Origin: Tabrizicola piscis
Lineage (GTDB): Bacteria; Pseudomonadota; Alphaproteobacteria; Rhodobacterales; Rhodobacteraceae
NCBI RefSeq assembly: GCF_003940805.1
Contig: NZ_CP034328.1
Coordinates: 1,091,001 to 1,155,000 of the forward strand
Reading direction: 5' to 3'
Length of the DNA: 64,000 nt
The notes under the pieces are model-generated. The model saw only the letters and a list, made by a program, of their open reading frames with translations. It searched no databases and was not told where the DNA came from. Position numbers and translations under genes: made by a program. Positions 1 to 8,186 of this stretch are shown here, piece by piece. Every line of letters begins with the position of its first letter. Positions within the stretch are counted from its first letter, which is position 1.

Positions 1-25
1 GGCAATGGTCAGCCTGCGGTTCATA

Positions 26-745
26 TCAGGCGCTGATGAATTCCCGCACGAAGGGCGTTGCCGGGCGCGCGCGGATGTCTTGCGGCTTGCCGATCTGCTC
101 GATCCGGCCCATCGACATGACGACGACAAGGTCGGCCAGTTCCATCGCCTCATCCTGATCGTGGGTGACGAAAACCGTTGTGAGGCCAGTCGTGTCGTGA
201 ATGTCGCGCAGGCCCTGTCGCAGCTCCTTGCGGACCTTGGCGTCCAGTGCGCCGAAGGGTTCATCCAGCAGAAGCATCCGGGGTTCGATCGCCAGCGCAC
301 GGGCCAGCGCGACCCGCTGGCGCTGCCCGCCAGAGAGCTGCGAAGGGTAGCGCGCGCCGATGTCGGGCAACTGGATCAGTTCAAGCAGCTTCGTCACCCG
401 CCGCGCGATCTCGGCCTTGGTCGGCCGCGAAGCGCGGGGGCGGGCGTTCAGCCCGTAGGCAATGTTGCCGAAGACGGTCATGTGACGAAACAGGGCGTAG
501 CTCTGGAACACGAAGCCCGCGCGACGGTCCTGGACACTCAGGCCGGTCGCATCCTGCCCGTCGAACAGGACGCGCCCGGAAGTCGGGAACTCCAGCCCCC
601 CAAGGATGCGCAGAAGCGTGGTCTTGCCCGAACCGGACGGGCCGAGCAAAGCCACCAGCGCACCCGACGGCAGCGACAACGACACCGGGTGCAAAGCCGC
701 CGTCGCGCCGAAGGATTTGGAGATTTCGTCTATCTCGATGTGCAT
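26..745 (-). CDS. cysA: Sulfate/thiosulfate ABC transporter ATPase (short CysA)
   Basis: ATPase of the sulfate/thiosulfate importer. It hydrolyses ATP on the cytoplasmic face to drive the CysT/CysW permease. Visible motifs are Walker [10 protein letters not shown], signature [15 protein letters not shown], Walker [13 protein letters not shown] and the switch His in VTHDQDEAM. The start is placed at MHIEIDEIS because AAGGAG lies just upstream; the longer open frame runs into cysW. The product is 239 residues and stops right after the nucleotide-binding domain, so the C-terminal regulatory (TOBE-like) domain of most 330-360 residue CysA proteins is absent. It is the last gene of the operon, 43 bp after cysW. 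Whether the short form is native or truncated cannot be decided here, since the window ends 25 bp further on. Confidence 0.93.
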   Translation of the reverse strand: MHIEIDEISKSFGATAALHPVSLSLPSGALVALLGPSGSGKTTLLRILGGLEFPTSGRVLFDGQDATGLSVQDRRAGFVFQSYALFRHMTVFGNIAYGLNARPRASRPTKAEIARRVTKLLELIQLPDIGARYPSQLSGGQRQRVALARALAIEPRMLLLDEPFGALDAKVRKELRQGLRDIHDTTGLTTVFVTHDQDEAMELADLVVVMSMGRIEQIGKPQDIRARPATPFVREFISA

Positions 746-788
746 GGCAGTCTCCTTGCGGTAGGGCGCGTATTGCGCGCGCGGGCCC

Positions 789-1661
789 CTAGTGGCGGTG
801 CGTGGCGGCGAGTTGATCGGCATGGCGAATTTCCAGCGCGGTTTTGAGGAGAAGCGTGACCAGAGCCAACAGGGCCAGCACGGCGGCAAGCGAGAAGGCC
901 GCAACGGACAGGTATTCCTGGTAGAGCATCTCGATCGTGGTCGGCATCGTCGCGGTCTGCCCCCGGATCTTGCCCGAAACGACCGCCACCGCCCCGAACT
1001 CGCCCATCGCGCGGGCGTTGCAAAGGAGGACGCCGTAAAGCAGCGCCCAGCGGATGTTGGGAACAGTCACGGTCCAGAACACCCGCCAGCCCGAGGCGCC
1101 CAAGGTCAGTGCTGCCTCCTCCTCCGCCCGGCCTTGCTCGATCATCACCGGGATCAGCTCACGCGCGACGAAGGGGAAGGTGACGAACATGGTGGCCAGT
1201 ATGATCCCCGGCATTGCAAAGACGATGGGATAGCCGTTGGCCACAAGCCAGCCGCCTAGAAGGGAGTTGGTGCCGAACATCAGGACAATGCACAGGCCCG
1301 CCACCACGGGCGAGACGCTGAACGGCAGGTCGATTAGCGTGATCAGGAAGGCCTTTCCGGAAAAGTCGAACTTGGTGATGAACCACGCCGCCGCGATGCC
1401 GAAGATCGCGTTCAGCGGCACCGAGATCGCGGCGATGGTCAGCGTCAACCTGATCGCGGACTGCGCATCGCGGGAGGCAAGGCTCTGCAGCGATGCAAGA
1501 ACGCCTTGGGCCAGTGCCTCCACAAAGACCGCGATCAGCGGCGCGAACACAAGGATGCCAAGACCAAGGAACGCCACCCCAATCAGTACCCAGCGAGCGG
1601 TCGGCGTTTCTTCCGTGGCCGAGCGGAAGCGGGCGGCTTTGGTCAGGGATATCTCAGACAT
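789..1661 (-). CDS. cysW: Sulfate/thiosulfate ABC transporter permease CysW
   Basis: Inner-membrane permease subunit, 290 residues, pairing with CysT to form the sulfate channel. The first membrane helix follows a short cytoplasmic N-terminus ([19 protein letters not shown]). The EAA loop contacting CysA is seen in [16 protein letters not shown], and the typical [12 protein letters not shown] stretch follows. The ATG at 1661 overlaps the stop of the restored cysT frame by 8 bp, which suggests translational coupling; an ATG two codons upstream is also possible. Length and motifs are normal. Confidence 0.93.
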   Translation of the reverse strand: MSEISLTKAARFRSATEETPTARWVLIGVAFLGLGILVFAPLIAVFVEALAQGVLASLQSLASRDAQSAIRLTLTIAAISVPLNAIFGIAAAWFITKFDFSGKAFLITLIDLPFSVSPVVAGLCIVLMFGTNSLLGGWLVANGYPIVFAMPGIILATMFVTFPFVARELIPVMIEQGRAEEEAALTLGASGWRVFWTVTVPNIRWALLYGVLLCNARAMGEFGAVAVVSGKIRGQTATMPTTIEMLYQEYLSVAAFSLAAVLALLALVTLLLKTALEIRHADQLAATHRH

Positions 1662-2492
1662 AGCCAATCCTCCTCCGGCTCCAGACCTGGATCAGGTTGA
1701 TGACCAAAAGCATCGCAAAGCTGATCAGCAGCATGGCGATGCCGATGGCGGCGGCGGCGTCGTAGTTGAACTCCTCCAACTGGATGATGATCAGGAGGGG
1801 GCTATTTCGGTCACCAGAGGGATGTTCCCTGCGATAAAGATGACGCTCCCGTATTCCCCGACCGCCCGGGCCAGCGCCAGAGCAAACCCGGTCAGCGCGG
1901 CGGGGGTCAGCATCGGCAGGATGACGTGGCGGATCGTGTGCAAGCGGCTTGCGCCGAGGGTGGCAGACGCCTCTTCCACCTCGCGCTCGATTTCCTCGAC
2001 CACCGGCTGCACGGTGCGGGTGACGAAGGGCAGGCCCACGAAAACCAGCGCGATGAAGATGCCCCACTGCGTGTAGGCGATCTTCCAGCCGATCTCGGCC
2101 GCCAACTGCCCGAACGCCCCGTTCGGCGCATAAAGCGCGGTCAGCGAGATGCCCGCCACAGCTGTCGGCAGGGCGAAGGGCAGGTCCACGGCGGCGTCAA
2201 GGATGCGGCGGCCGGGGAAGCGGTAGCGCACCAGCACCCAAGCGAGGAGCACCCCGAAAACCAGATTGAAGATCGCCGCGAAGAGCGACAGGCGGAACGA
2301 CAGGTACAGCGCGGCCCAGACGCGTTCGCGGTTCACCGTCTCCCAGATCCCCGCAAAACCGTAGTTGGCGCCCTTCAGAAGAAGGGCGCCGATGGGCAGA
2401 AGGACGACGAGGGAGAGCATCGTCAGGGTGATCCCCAGGCTCAGGCCAAGGCCCGGCATCGGGGATCGGTGGATCAGGGGTCTGCCCATCAT
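1654..2492 (-). pseudogene. cysT: cysT (cysU) permease gene with a one-base frameshift
   Basis: The other permease subunit of the sulfate importer. The first frame (2492 to 1791) encodes 233 residues with normal N-terminal helices and the EAA loop EEASATLGASRLHTI, then ends at FIAGNIPLVTEIAPS. The missing C-terminal helix (LLIIIQLEEFNYD ... WSRRR) continues immediately in another frame down to 1654. The break lies in a run of five C (minus strand) at 1797-1801; one extra C restores a normal protein of about 279 residues. The cause may be a real mutation, phase variation or a homopolymer sequencing error. The gene starts 6 bp after the stop of the binding-protein gene, with AAGG upstream. Confidence 0.88.
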
Positions 2493-2498
2493 CAGCCC

Positions 2499-3614
2499 TT
2501 ACTTCGGCACGTAGATCTGGTCGAAAATCCCGCCATCGGCGAAGTGCTCGGCCTGCACTGCAGCCCAACCGCCGAAGCTGGCGATATCGACCAACTCCAG
2601 GTCCGGGAAGCGGGCCACGTCATCGGGGTTGGCGGCCGAAGCGTCCCAGGCGCGGTAGAAGTGCTTGAAGGCCAGCGCCTGCCCTTCCGGGGAGTAAAGG
2701 AAGTTCAGGTAAGCCTCAGCCAGTTTGCGCTGTTCGTCCGAAGTGATGTTGCCTTCGACCAGCGTGACTGGCGGTTCAGCCAACACGCTGATTGATGGAA
2801 CGACGATGTCGAACTGATCTTCGCCCAGCTCTTTCAGCGCCAGATAGGCCTCGTTCTCCCAGGCCAGCAGCACATCGCCTACGCCACGCTGTGCAAAGGT
2901 GGTGGTCGACCCGCGCGCGCCCGAGTCAAGGATCGGCACGTTCTTGTAAAGCGCGCCGACGAAGGCCTGCGGATCCTGCCCATTCTTCTCGGCCCAGGCC
3001 CATGCGGCAAGGTAGTTCCAGCGCGCGCCGCCGCTGGTCTTCGGGTTCGGGGTGATGACCTCCACCCCCTCCTTGACCAGATCGCCCCAGTCGGCGATGC
3101 CCTCGGGGTTCCCCTCGCGTACCAGGAACACGATGGTCGAGGTATAGGGCGACGAATTGTGCGGCAGCTTGGTCTGCCAGTCGGCCGGCAGTTTGCCCCC
3201 CTCGGCAATCCGGTCGATGTCGCCAGCCAGCGCCAGCGTCACCACCTGCGCCCCCAGCCCATCGATGACTGCGCGTGCCTGCGACCCCGACCCACCATGG
3301 CTGACCTCGATCGGCGGGGCCTCGTTCCCTTGCGCCACCCACCAGGCGGTGAAGGCTTCGTTGAACTCGCGATAGAGCTCACGTGTCGGGTCATAGCTGA
3401 CGTTGAGCAGGCTCTCAGCCTGCAAGGCACTCGGCGCTGCGCCCAAGGACAGCACGGTCAGCGCCACGGCCGACACGAGACCCCGCAGCTTGGTGACCGG
3501 CCAGCCGGTCAGGCGGCGAACGCCATCTGCAATGGTCAGGCGGCCGTCTGCATGGGTCTCGGTCACGGCGCCCTGAGCGGTGACGGACCCGGCAAGGGTG
3601 ATGGTGGCAAGCAT
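2499..3614 (-). CDS. cysP: Sulfate/thiosulfate-binding periplasmic protein
   Basis: Periplasmic substrate-binding protein delivering sulfate or thiosulfate to CysTWA; which ligand (Sbp or CysP type) cannot be told. The mature part begins near [15 protein letters not shown], and the anion-binding segment [10 protein letters not shown] is intact. The ATG at 3614 has AAGGAG six bases upstream. This gives about 65 residues before the predicted cleavage site after ALQA, an unusually long leader: roughly 40 polar residues precede the hydrophobic core [15 protein letters not shown]. The frame stays open to an ATG at 3707 that overlaps the stop of the preceding small gene as ATGA, so an even longer, His-containing leader is formally possible. 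Confidence 0.9.
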   Translation of the reverse strand: MLATITLAGSVTAQGAVTETHADGRLTIADGVRRLTGWPVTKLRGLVSAVALTVLSLGAAPSALQAESLLNVSYDPTRELYREFNEAFTAWWVAQGNEAPPIEVSHGGSGSQARAVIDGLGAQVVTLALAGDIDRIAEGGKLPADWQTKLPHNSSPYTSTIVFLVREGNPEGIADWGDLVKEGVEVITPNPKTSGGARWNYLAAWAWAEKNGQDPQAFVGALYKNVPILDSGARGSTTTFAQRGVGDVLLAWENEAYLALKELGEDQFDIVVPSISVLAEPPVTLVEGNITSDEQRKLAEAYLNFLYSPEGQALAFKHFYRAWDASAANPDDVARFPDLELVDIASFGGWAAVQAEHFADGGIFDQIYVPK

Positions 3615-3703
3615 GTCGTTCTCCTTCAGGCGCTGCGTGGTGCGCGGTGGGATGGGGTGGTAGGGCGCAAGGCCCAGAATGGTTCGCGGATGATGATGGC
3701 CGG

Positions 3704-3955
3704 TCATGTCCGGCCCCCGATCGGCTCGACTCGCGCTTCCCAGACCGAGGCGTCACGCCCGCTGAGAAGTTCCGCAATCGCCTCGGTCGGGTTGCGGGTG
3801 AACAGGACCAGCGGGCTTCCGTTCACCCGGTGGGTCAACCCGGTGCGCCGGTCGACCAGCCGGACGGCGCAGGCCTGACGAAGGGGCGTGGTCATGGCGG
3901 ACATCGCCATACCCATTTGCCCGGAAAGGGTTTTTCGGATCACGGCTGCGGTCAT
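3704..3955 (-). CDS. Small hypothetical protein heading the cys operon
   Basis: An 83-residue protein starting at MTAAVIRK with AAGGAG in front. No transmembrane segment, signal peptide or recognised domain is visible; the central part ([19 protein letters not shown]) looks like a small beta-rich cytoplasmic fold. It is the first gene after the predicted promoter and operator. Its stop overlaps an in-frame ATG of the binding-protein frame. Position suggests a role in sulfur uptake, but function is unknown. Confidence 0.7.
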   Translation of the reverse strand: MTAAVIRKTLSGQMGMAMSAMTTPLRQACAVRLVDRRTGLTHRVNGSPLVLFTRNPTEAIAELLSGRDASVWEARVEPIGGRT

Positions 3956-3971
3956 GTCTTTCTCCTTCGCT

Positions 3972-4000
3972 AAGGGCGGGCATTGGCCCGGCTGCCCCTT
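3972..4000 (-). promoter_or_regulatory. Bulged stem-loop in the cys operon leader
   Basis: In the transcript, an outer stem AAGGG/CCCTT and an inner stem CGGGC/GCCCG flank a CAAT loop, with five unpaired bases on the 5' side. It sits 8-15 nt before the AAGGAG of the first gene, so it could influence translation. It does not match a riboswitch consensus I know. Confidence 0.35.
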
Positions 4001-4058
4001 AATAACGACAGGAAAGGTCGAGTATGGCAACGGAATATATACGCTAAATTCTGTCGTG

Positions 4059-4087
4059 ATTATAGAATGACATTCTCCGCCTCACCC
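4059..4087 (-). promoter_or_regulatory. Predicted promoter with embedded palindromic operator, cys operon
   Basis: A perfect -10 TATAAT lies at 4064-4059 on the minus strand; the -35 position 17 bp upstream (GGGTGA) is poor. Between them, 4064-4076, is the 13-bp palindrome AGAATGACATTCT, two perfect 6-bp arms around one base. A weak -35 plus an operator in the spacer is the layout of a regulated promoter. The Rrf2 gene directly upstream is the natural candidate regulator. Confidence 0.6.
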
Positions 4088-4137
4088 CCGAAACGGACGG
4101 CAAGATAGATAAGCCCCTTGGAAATCAGCAGGTTGCG

Positions 4138-4596
4138 CTATTGCGCGGCGCCAAGCACCTGATCAGCCACAACGCCGGAGCGCAGCATGTCATCCAGCGT
4201 CAGCGAGTCGATGATGACCAGATAGGACCAGAACACCTCGGCAAAGACCTTGCGGATCCGGCAGGTCGCCTCATCCGTGCAGTCCTCGCAGCGCTGGTAG
4301 GCGCGGCGCGACAGGCAGGGAAGCGGCGCAATGGGGCCATCAATGGTGCGCAGAAGTTCCGAGATCGAGATGTCCGTCGGACGCTTGATCAGGCTGTAAC
4401 CACCCGACCTGCCCCGGATCGAGGCGATGATCCCGGCGTTGCGCACTTCCAGAAGGATATGCTCCAGAAACCGCTTCGGCGTGCCGGAGCGCTTGGCGAT
4501 CTCTTCGATCGTCAGGGCCTCGGGCTGCGGCTTTGCAGCTTCATCTGCCAGCGTCAGCAACGCCTTCAAGGCATATTTCATCTTCTGCGTGATCAT
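4138..4596 (-). CDS. Rrf2-family transcriptional regulator
   Basis: A 152-residue winged-helix regulator: N-terminal MITQKMKYALKALL, recognition segment IAKRSGTPKRFLEHILLEV, wing IRGRSGGYSL. Four cysteines (C94, C103, C106, C112) in the region where IscR/NsrR-type members bind an Fe-S cluster suggest metal or redox sensing; CymR-type members instead sense cysteine metabolism through partner proteins. The position upstream of the sulfate operon, on the same strand, favours control of sulfur assimilation through the palindrome at 4064-4076. Confidence 0.88.
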   Translation of the reverse strand: MITQKMKYALKALLTLADEAAKPQPEALTIEEIAKRSGTPKRFLEHILLEVRNAGIIASIRGRSGGYSLIKRPTDISISELLRTIDGPIAPLPCLSRRAYQRCEDCTDEATCRIRKVFAEVFWSYLVIIDSLTLDDMLRSGVVADQVLGAAQ

Positions 4597-4814
4597 CGCT
4601 CAAAACTACTTTGCGGAATGTCGAGAATCAATGTCGGGCTTTTCGGCGGCCTGTCATTCTTGTGTGGCGTTACCGAAAAACCCCGCCAGAACCTCATGAA
4701 AACAAGGGAAATACGACCCGCCCTTAATACACGATAATACCTATAGACATTAATCCTTTTTCCGGCATTCTCAAGCGCAGGCACATCCTTCCCGCAAGCC
4801 AGGGGCCACGACCG

Positions 4815-5288
4815 ATGACCGACCTTGACCTGATCGACCGCAAGATCGTCGCCGAATTGATGCGCGATGCGACGATGCCCATTTCCCAGATCGCCGATAA
4901 GGTGGGCCTGTCGCAGACCCCCTGCTGGAAGCGGATCCAAAAACTTGAGGCCGCCGGGGTCCTTACAGGCCGCGTTGCACTGGCCAATCCGGACAAGCTG
5001 GGCTTGGGCCTGACCGTCTTTGTCGGCATCGAGGTGCCAGATCATTCGCCCGAGTGGCGCGAGGCGTTCGGACGCGCCGTTGATGGCATCCCCGAGATCA
5101 TGGAAGTCTACCGGATGGCGGGCGAGCTTGACTACCTCCTGCGGGTCTCGGTGTCGGACATGTCGGCGTTCGACACCCTATACAAGCGCCTGACCGATGC
5201 CTTGCCGATCAAGAACGTGACCTCCCACTTCGCGATGGAGCGGATGAAGTTCACCACGGCCTACCCGGTTGACACCCGAAACCGCTAG
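4815..5288 (+). CDS. Lrp/AsnC-family transcriptional regulator
   Basis: A 157-residue protein. The N-terminal HTH (LDLIDRKIVAELMRDATMPISQIADKVGLSQTP is the region) is followed by a C-terminal RAM ligand-binding domain with the family pattern EVYRMAGELDYLLRV. Such proteins form dimers to octamers and respond to amino acids. It is divergent from the Rrf2 gene, with about 218 bp between their starts. No clear Shine-Dalgarno precedes the ATG. Target unknown. Confidence 0.88.
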   Translation: MTDLDLIDRKIVAELMRDATMPISQIADKVGLSQTPCWKRIQKLEAAGVLTGRVALANPDKLGLGLTVFVGIEVPDHSPEWREAFGRAVDGIPEIMEVYRMAGELDYLLRVSVSDMSAFDTLYKRLTDALPIKNVTSHFAMERMKFTTAYPVDTRNR

Positions 5289-5391
5289 GAGAACACCCTT
5301 CTCTTTTGGGCGGGCTCTTTGGAACAGAAAATCACGACAAACTTGCTAGATTTAAGGCGAGGAATCCCACTGAAACGGAAGGACCACGGCA

Positions 5392-5961
5392 ATGACCAAG
5401 ACCCTGATCGTTCCCGGCCTTGACGGCTCCCCCGCTCCGCACTGGCAGCATTGGTGGGCCGCGACCGATCCAAAGGCCCTGATGGTTGATCTGTCGGACC
5501 CGTCCCGCCCATCCCCCGCCGTCTGGGAGATCGAGTTGGCAGCAACCATCCTGCACCACCCGGGATGCGTCCTGGTCGGCCACTCTCTCGGCGCGGTGCT
5601 GATCGCCCGCATCCTGACGAAATGGCCACAGGTGAAGGTGCGCGCGGCTCTGCTGGTCGCTCCGGCCGAAACCCGCGGCAGCGACCGGATCGGCCAGTTC
5701 GGCCCGATCCCAGAGCTACCGCTTGGCGTCCCCGCCACGGTCGTCGCCAGCCGCAACGATCCCTGGATGCGCTTTGCCCGCGCAAACACCCTGTCCAAAG
5801 CATGGGGGGCTGACCTCGTCGATCTCGGCTTTGCCGGGCATATCAACGTGGACTCGGGCTACGGACCTTGGGCCAAGGGCAAGTCCCTGCGCGATGGCCT
5901 GATTGCCGCAACGGCAACACTCCCGGTTCAGAAACCTGAGGCGCGGAGGGTATCACTGTGA
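5392..5961 (+). CDS. RBBP9/YdeN-type alpha/beta hydrolase
   Basis: A 189-residue serine hydrolase of the RBBP9/YdeN family. The nucleophile elbow is GHSLG, the acid lies in SRNDPW, and the catalytic His sits in GHINVDSGYGPW, a hallmark of the family. There is no signal peptide, so it should be cytoplasmic. AAGGACC precedes the ATG. Its stop overlaps the GTG of the following small membrane gene, indicating an operon. Substrate unknown. Confidence 0.88.
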   Translation: MTKTLIVPGLDGSPAPHWQHWWAATDPKALMVDLSDPSRPSPAVWEIELAATILHHPGCVLVGHSLGAVLIARILTKWPQVKVRAALLVAPAETRGSDRIGQFGPIPELPLGVPATVVASRNDPWMRFARANTLSKAWGADLVDLGFAGHINVDSGYGPWAKGKSLRDGLIAATATLPVQKPEARRVSL

Positions 5962-6113
5962 AGGCCTTGCTTAGACAGACCCATCAAAGCCGTTCCGGCT
6001 ATGTCGCCCTGGTGGCTTTTCTTCTGACCTATTCCGCGACCATGGCCGTCGTAATCGCTCCGGAACAGGTCAAGCTGACCCTGGATGCGTCCTGGGCATG
6101 GCTCTTCGGATAG
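5958..6113 (+). CDS. Small single-helix membrane protein
   Basis: A 51-residue frame starting at a GTG that overlaps the hydrolase stop (GTGA). It encodes a basic N-terminus, a hydrophobic helix (GYVALVAFLLTYSATMAVVI, residues 14-33) and a short tail. Overlap and composition support a real coupled gene. Function unknown. Confidence 0.55.
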   Translation: MKALLRQTHQSRSGYVALVAFLLTYSATMAVVIAPEQVKLTLDASWAWLFG

Positions 6114-6132
6114 TCCTTGAAAGGAGGCGAAA

Positions 6133-6321
6133 ATGATGGACGGGCGTTTCGACCAATATTTTCTTGAACTTTTTGCCACCGCGGTTGACGAAAAGACCAC
6201 CAAGGGCGACCTTCCGTCCCGCTGGGCCTTCCTGAGGGATGTCGGGCTGTTCCCATCATGGGGTCCCGTGACCCTCCCAGAAAACGTGACACGCGACCCA
6301 GCCTCCACAAAGCCAGAGTAA
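6133..6321 (+). CDS. Small hypothetical protein
   Basis: A 62-residue protein preceded by a strong AAGGAGG; the first ATG is 5 nt and the second 8 nt from it, so MDGRFDQYF may be the true start. It is soluble and acidic, with a Pro-rich end. It follows the membrane gene by 19 bp and is probably the last gene of the hydrolase operon. No domain recognised. Confidence 0.55.
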   Translation: MMDGRFDQYFLELFATAVDEKTTKGDLPSRWAFLRDVGLFPSWGPVTLPENVTRDPASTKPE

Positions 6322-7067
6322 GATTTCCTGTATGAAAATGGATCGTGGCAGGCGCTCTGTGGCGCGGTGAGCGCCTTGCGCGGGCGATGGCCGCCGCTTC
6401 GCCGATTCGGCGCGCCACCCAATTGTGTCGAGGATGTGTCAGGCGAGAACGCAGATAGTTTAATCAGTCTACCTAAGGATGACTGTCCCCTCCTTATGCA
6501 CAGAACCTTGTCCAATTGGACAGCTTCCAAGAAAGGCAATGAAGGACTATCTCAATTCCTGAACCCGAGACAGTGTTGAGCGGGTTTTGTGCGCCCTGGT
6601 AAAGAGTTCGTTTGTCAGTGGCCTTGTTTTAGTGTGTGCAGTTGTGAGTGTTGTCTTCAGCATCGTAAGGACAATCCTTCAGTCGGACTGGACTATTGGG
6701 TTGCCCACTGATCGCAAGACGCGTTGAACGAACATCGGCCCGTGAAATAGACCCTTGCAGATTTCGCGGGCCAAGTTCGTGTCGGGATGACCTTCGGAAG
6801 TTTACCGATTGGCGCGCTGCCCATCGGCGGCGAGATCCCTATCGCTTTGGGAATGGTCAAGCGCACCCGGTGGATCGCGAAGCTTCAGCTTGATGAAAAC
6901 TTCGCGAGCAAGCGCACCAGTGCTCAACCGACCGCGAATTTCTGAACGGCTTTCGCGATCCGGATAGCGACTGCGGGGCGCGCGGAGCATCGTCGGTCCA
7001 GATGCGCCCGACCGCATGCCGCGGCACCGGGCCACTGCAGTCGATTACCCAAGAAAGGACCCGATAA
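6322..7067. other. Stretch without a convincing gene
   Basis: No well-supported gene lies here. One short frame on the plus strand (6575-6727) would encode about 46-50 residues with a hydrophobic helix (SGLVLVCAVVSVVFSIV), but it has only a TTG start and no Shine-Dalgarno. Other frames look random. The stretch could be decayed sequence next to the island boundary. Confidence 0.4.
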
Positions 7068-7388
7068 ATGACCCGCCCCCTGACCCTGCTTGCCTGCCTG
7101 TCTGCCGCCGCGCTCTCCGCTTGTGTCGAGACCGGCGACCCGATGCCGATGCCTGCGGTGACCGGCGGAAATCTGACATCGGTCGCGGCAAACGCCTGCC
7201 GATCGGCGATTGCCAAGCAGACGGGCAAATCGGTTTCGGACGTTGCCGTGTTTGATGTGGCAGAATCCGAAGCCGGCGTCGGTGTCATGGCCACCGTTGC
7301 CGGGGCCGAGGCCCCATGGTCCTGCCAGTCTAGCCCTGATGGCCGGGTCGCTGGAGTGATGTACACAGGCAGCGAAGGCTCGCTGTGA
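7068..7388 (+). CDS. Small lipoprotein
   Basis: A 106-residue protein with a lipoprotein signal: MTRPLTLLACLSAAAL followed by lipobox LSAC, so Cys19 would be lipidated. The mature part is a compact domain with two further cysteines (NACRSA and PWSCQS) that could form a disulfide, plus the repeated pattern VSDVAVFDVAESEAG. AAAGGA precedes the ATG. Similar small lipoproteins are common in Rhodobacteraceae; function unknown. Confidence 0.75.
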   Translation: MTRPLTLLACLSAAALSACVETGDPMPMPAVTGGNLTSVAANACRSAIAKQTGKSVSDVAVFDVAESEAGVGVMATVAGAEAPWSCQSSPDGRVAGVMYTGSEGSL

Positions 7389-7439
7389 TCACACTGCACT
7401 GACGTGTCCGGCAAGAAGCTTTGTGACATTTCCCGCCTG

Positions 7440-7815
7440 TGTTCCCCGGCAAGGGCACGCTTGACGACCGTGGCAACCTGGCTGCCATCATTCTTGAAGC
7501 GCTAAGTGCCTTACTCGACCGGCTTCATCACGCGCGCGACGGCTTGGCATCGACATTGGCGCTTTGGCATCGGTCGCCACCAAGGGCCACTTCTCGCAGC
7601 GCGCTGCGGCACTAGCGCTGAACGAACGCCAGATCAAGATGCTGAACCGGCTGCTCGACGGGGTCGAAGGCAAGATGACGTCATCAAAGTAGGCGCTGAT
7701 TGCCAAATGCCTGCGAGACAAGGCGAACCATGACATCGCGGCGCAGCCGGACCACCAGCTGCTGCGAAGAGGCGACGGTAGCGGTCGCAGCACGCACTAT
7801 GAACTGGCCCTGTGA
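7440..7815 (+). pseudogene. Remnant of a Fic-family gene (DUF4172-type C-terminus)
   Basis: Frame-shifted remains of the C-terminal half of a Fic AMP-transferase-type protein. One frame shows GKGTLDDRGNLAA. Another, from about 7540 to the stop at 7813, shows ALNERQIKMLNRLLDGVEG, then an in-frame TAG at 7690 where the family usually has an aromatic residue, then ALIAKCLRDKANHDIA and a GSGRSTHYEL ending. The HPFxDGN catalytic part is missing. It differs in subfamily from the intact Fic gene at 12724, yet both end just before a tRNA-fMet fragment. Confidence 0.7.
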
Positions 7816-7942
7816 CGGAATCAGGGATCAAATCCTCACATGAGGGGCTCGCAAAACATTGCCTATTTTTGACCGGTCCTTTGCAACGCAAAGGGCCCCG
7901 CTGGCTGGCGGGGCGTACGTCATTGATCGGCATAGAAGGATT

Positions 7943-7989
7943 TGGTTGCGGGGGCGGGATTTGAACCTGCGGCCTTCAAGTTATGAGCC
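7943..7989 (-). repeat. att copy: decayed 3' half of tRNA-fMet
   Basis: Forty-seven bases matching the 3' end (anticodon to CCA) of the tRNA at 61415, with five differences, four of them in the T-arm/variable region. No 5' half is present, so it is not a tRNA gene. It marks an old end of the island; the adjoining sequence on the left holds a weak hairpin (near 7890-7915) and a Fic remnant. Confidence 0.85.
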
Positions 7990-8128
7990 GTGACTGTGAC
8001 ATAAGGATGAAATCAATGAAAACAAAAACATATCGCGCAACCATTTGCAATGTGTACTATATCGCATGACACCCGTCGAGTTTCACCGCTCTTCGCAGGG
8101 AGTTGGCAGCGTCGGACCTAAACCATCG

Positions 8129-8148
8129 GTTGACTAAGCGTTGACAAG
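8129..8148 (+). repeat. Paired GTTGAC repeat, left arm site of element 2
   Basis: Two GTTGAC units spaced 11 bp apart, GTTGACTAAGCGTTGACAAG. The block begins 140 bp inside the att copy ending at 7989. It matches 13897-13916 in 18 of 20 positions, in the same orientation. The rest of 7990-8186 contains no gene. Confidence 0.7.
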
Positions 8149-8186
8149 CCGAAAACGCACCCGAAGACGCATAATCGAAACCTCTA

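Noticed and set aside
3972..4080. Riboswitch (SAM/SAH type) in the cys leader
   Set aside because: Only one bulged stem-loop is present; conserved riboswitch core sequences are absent.
7943..7989. Possible second and third tRNA-Met genes at 7943 and 13975
   Set aside because: Only the 3' halves are present; D-arm and 5' acceptor strand are missing, so they are att fragments.
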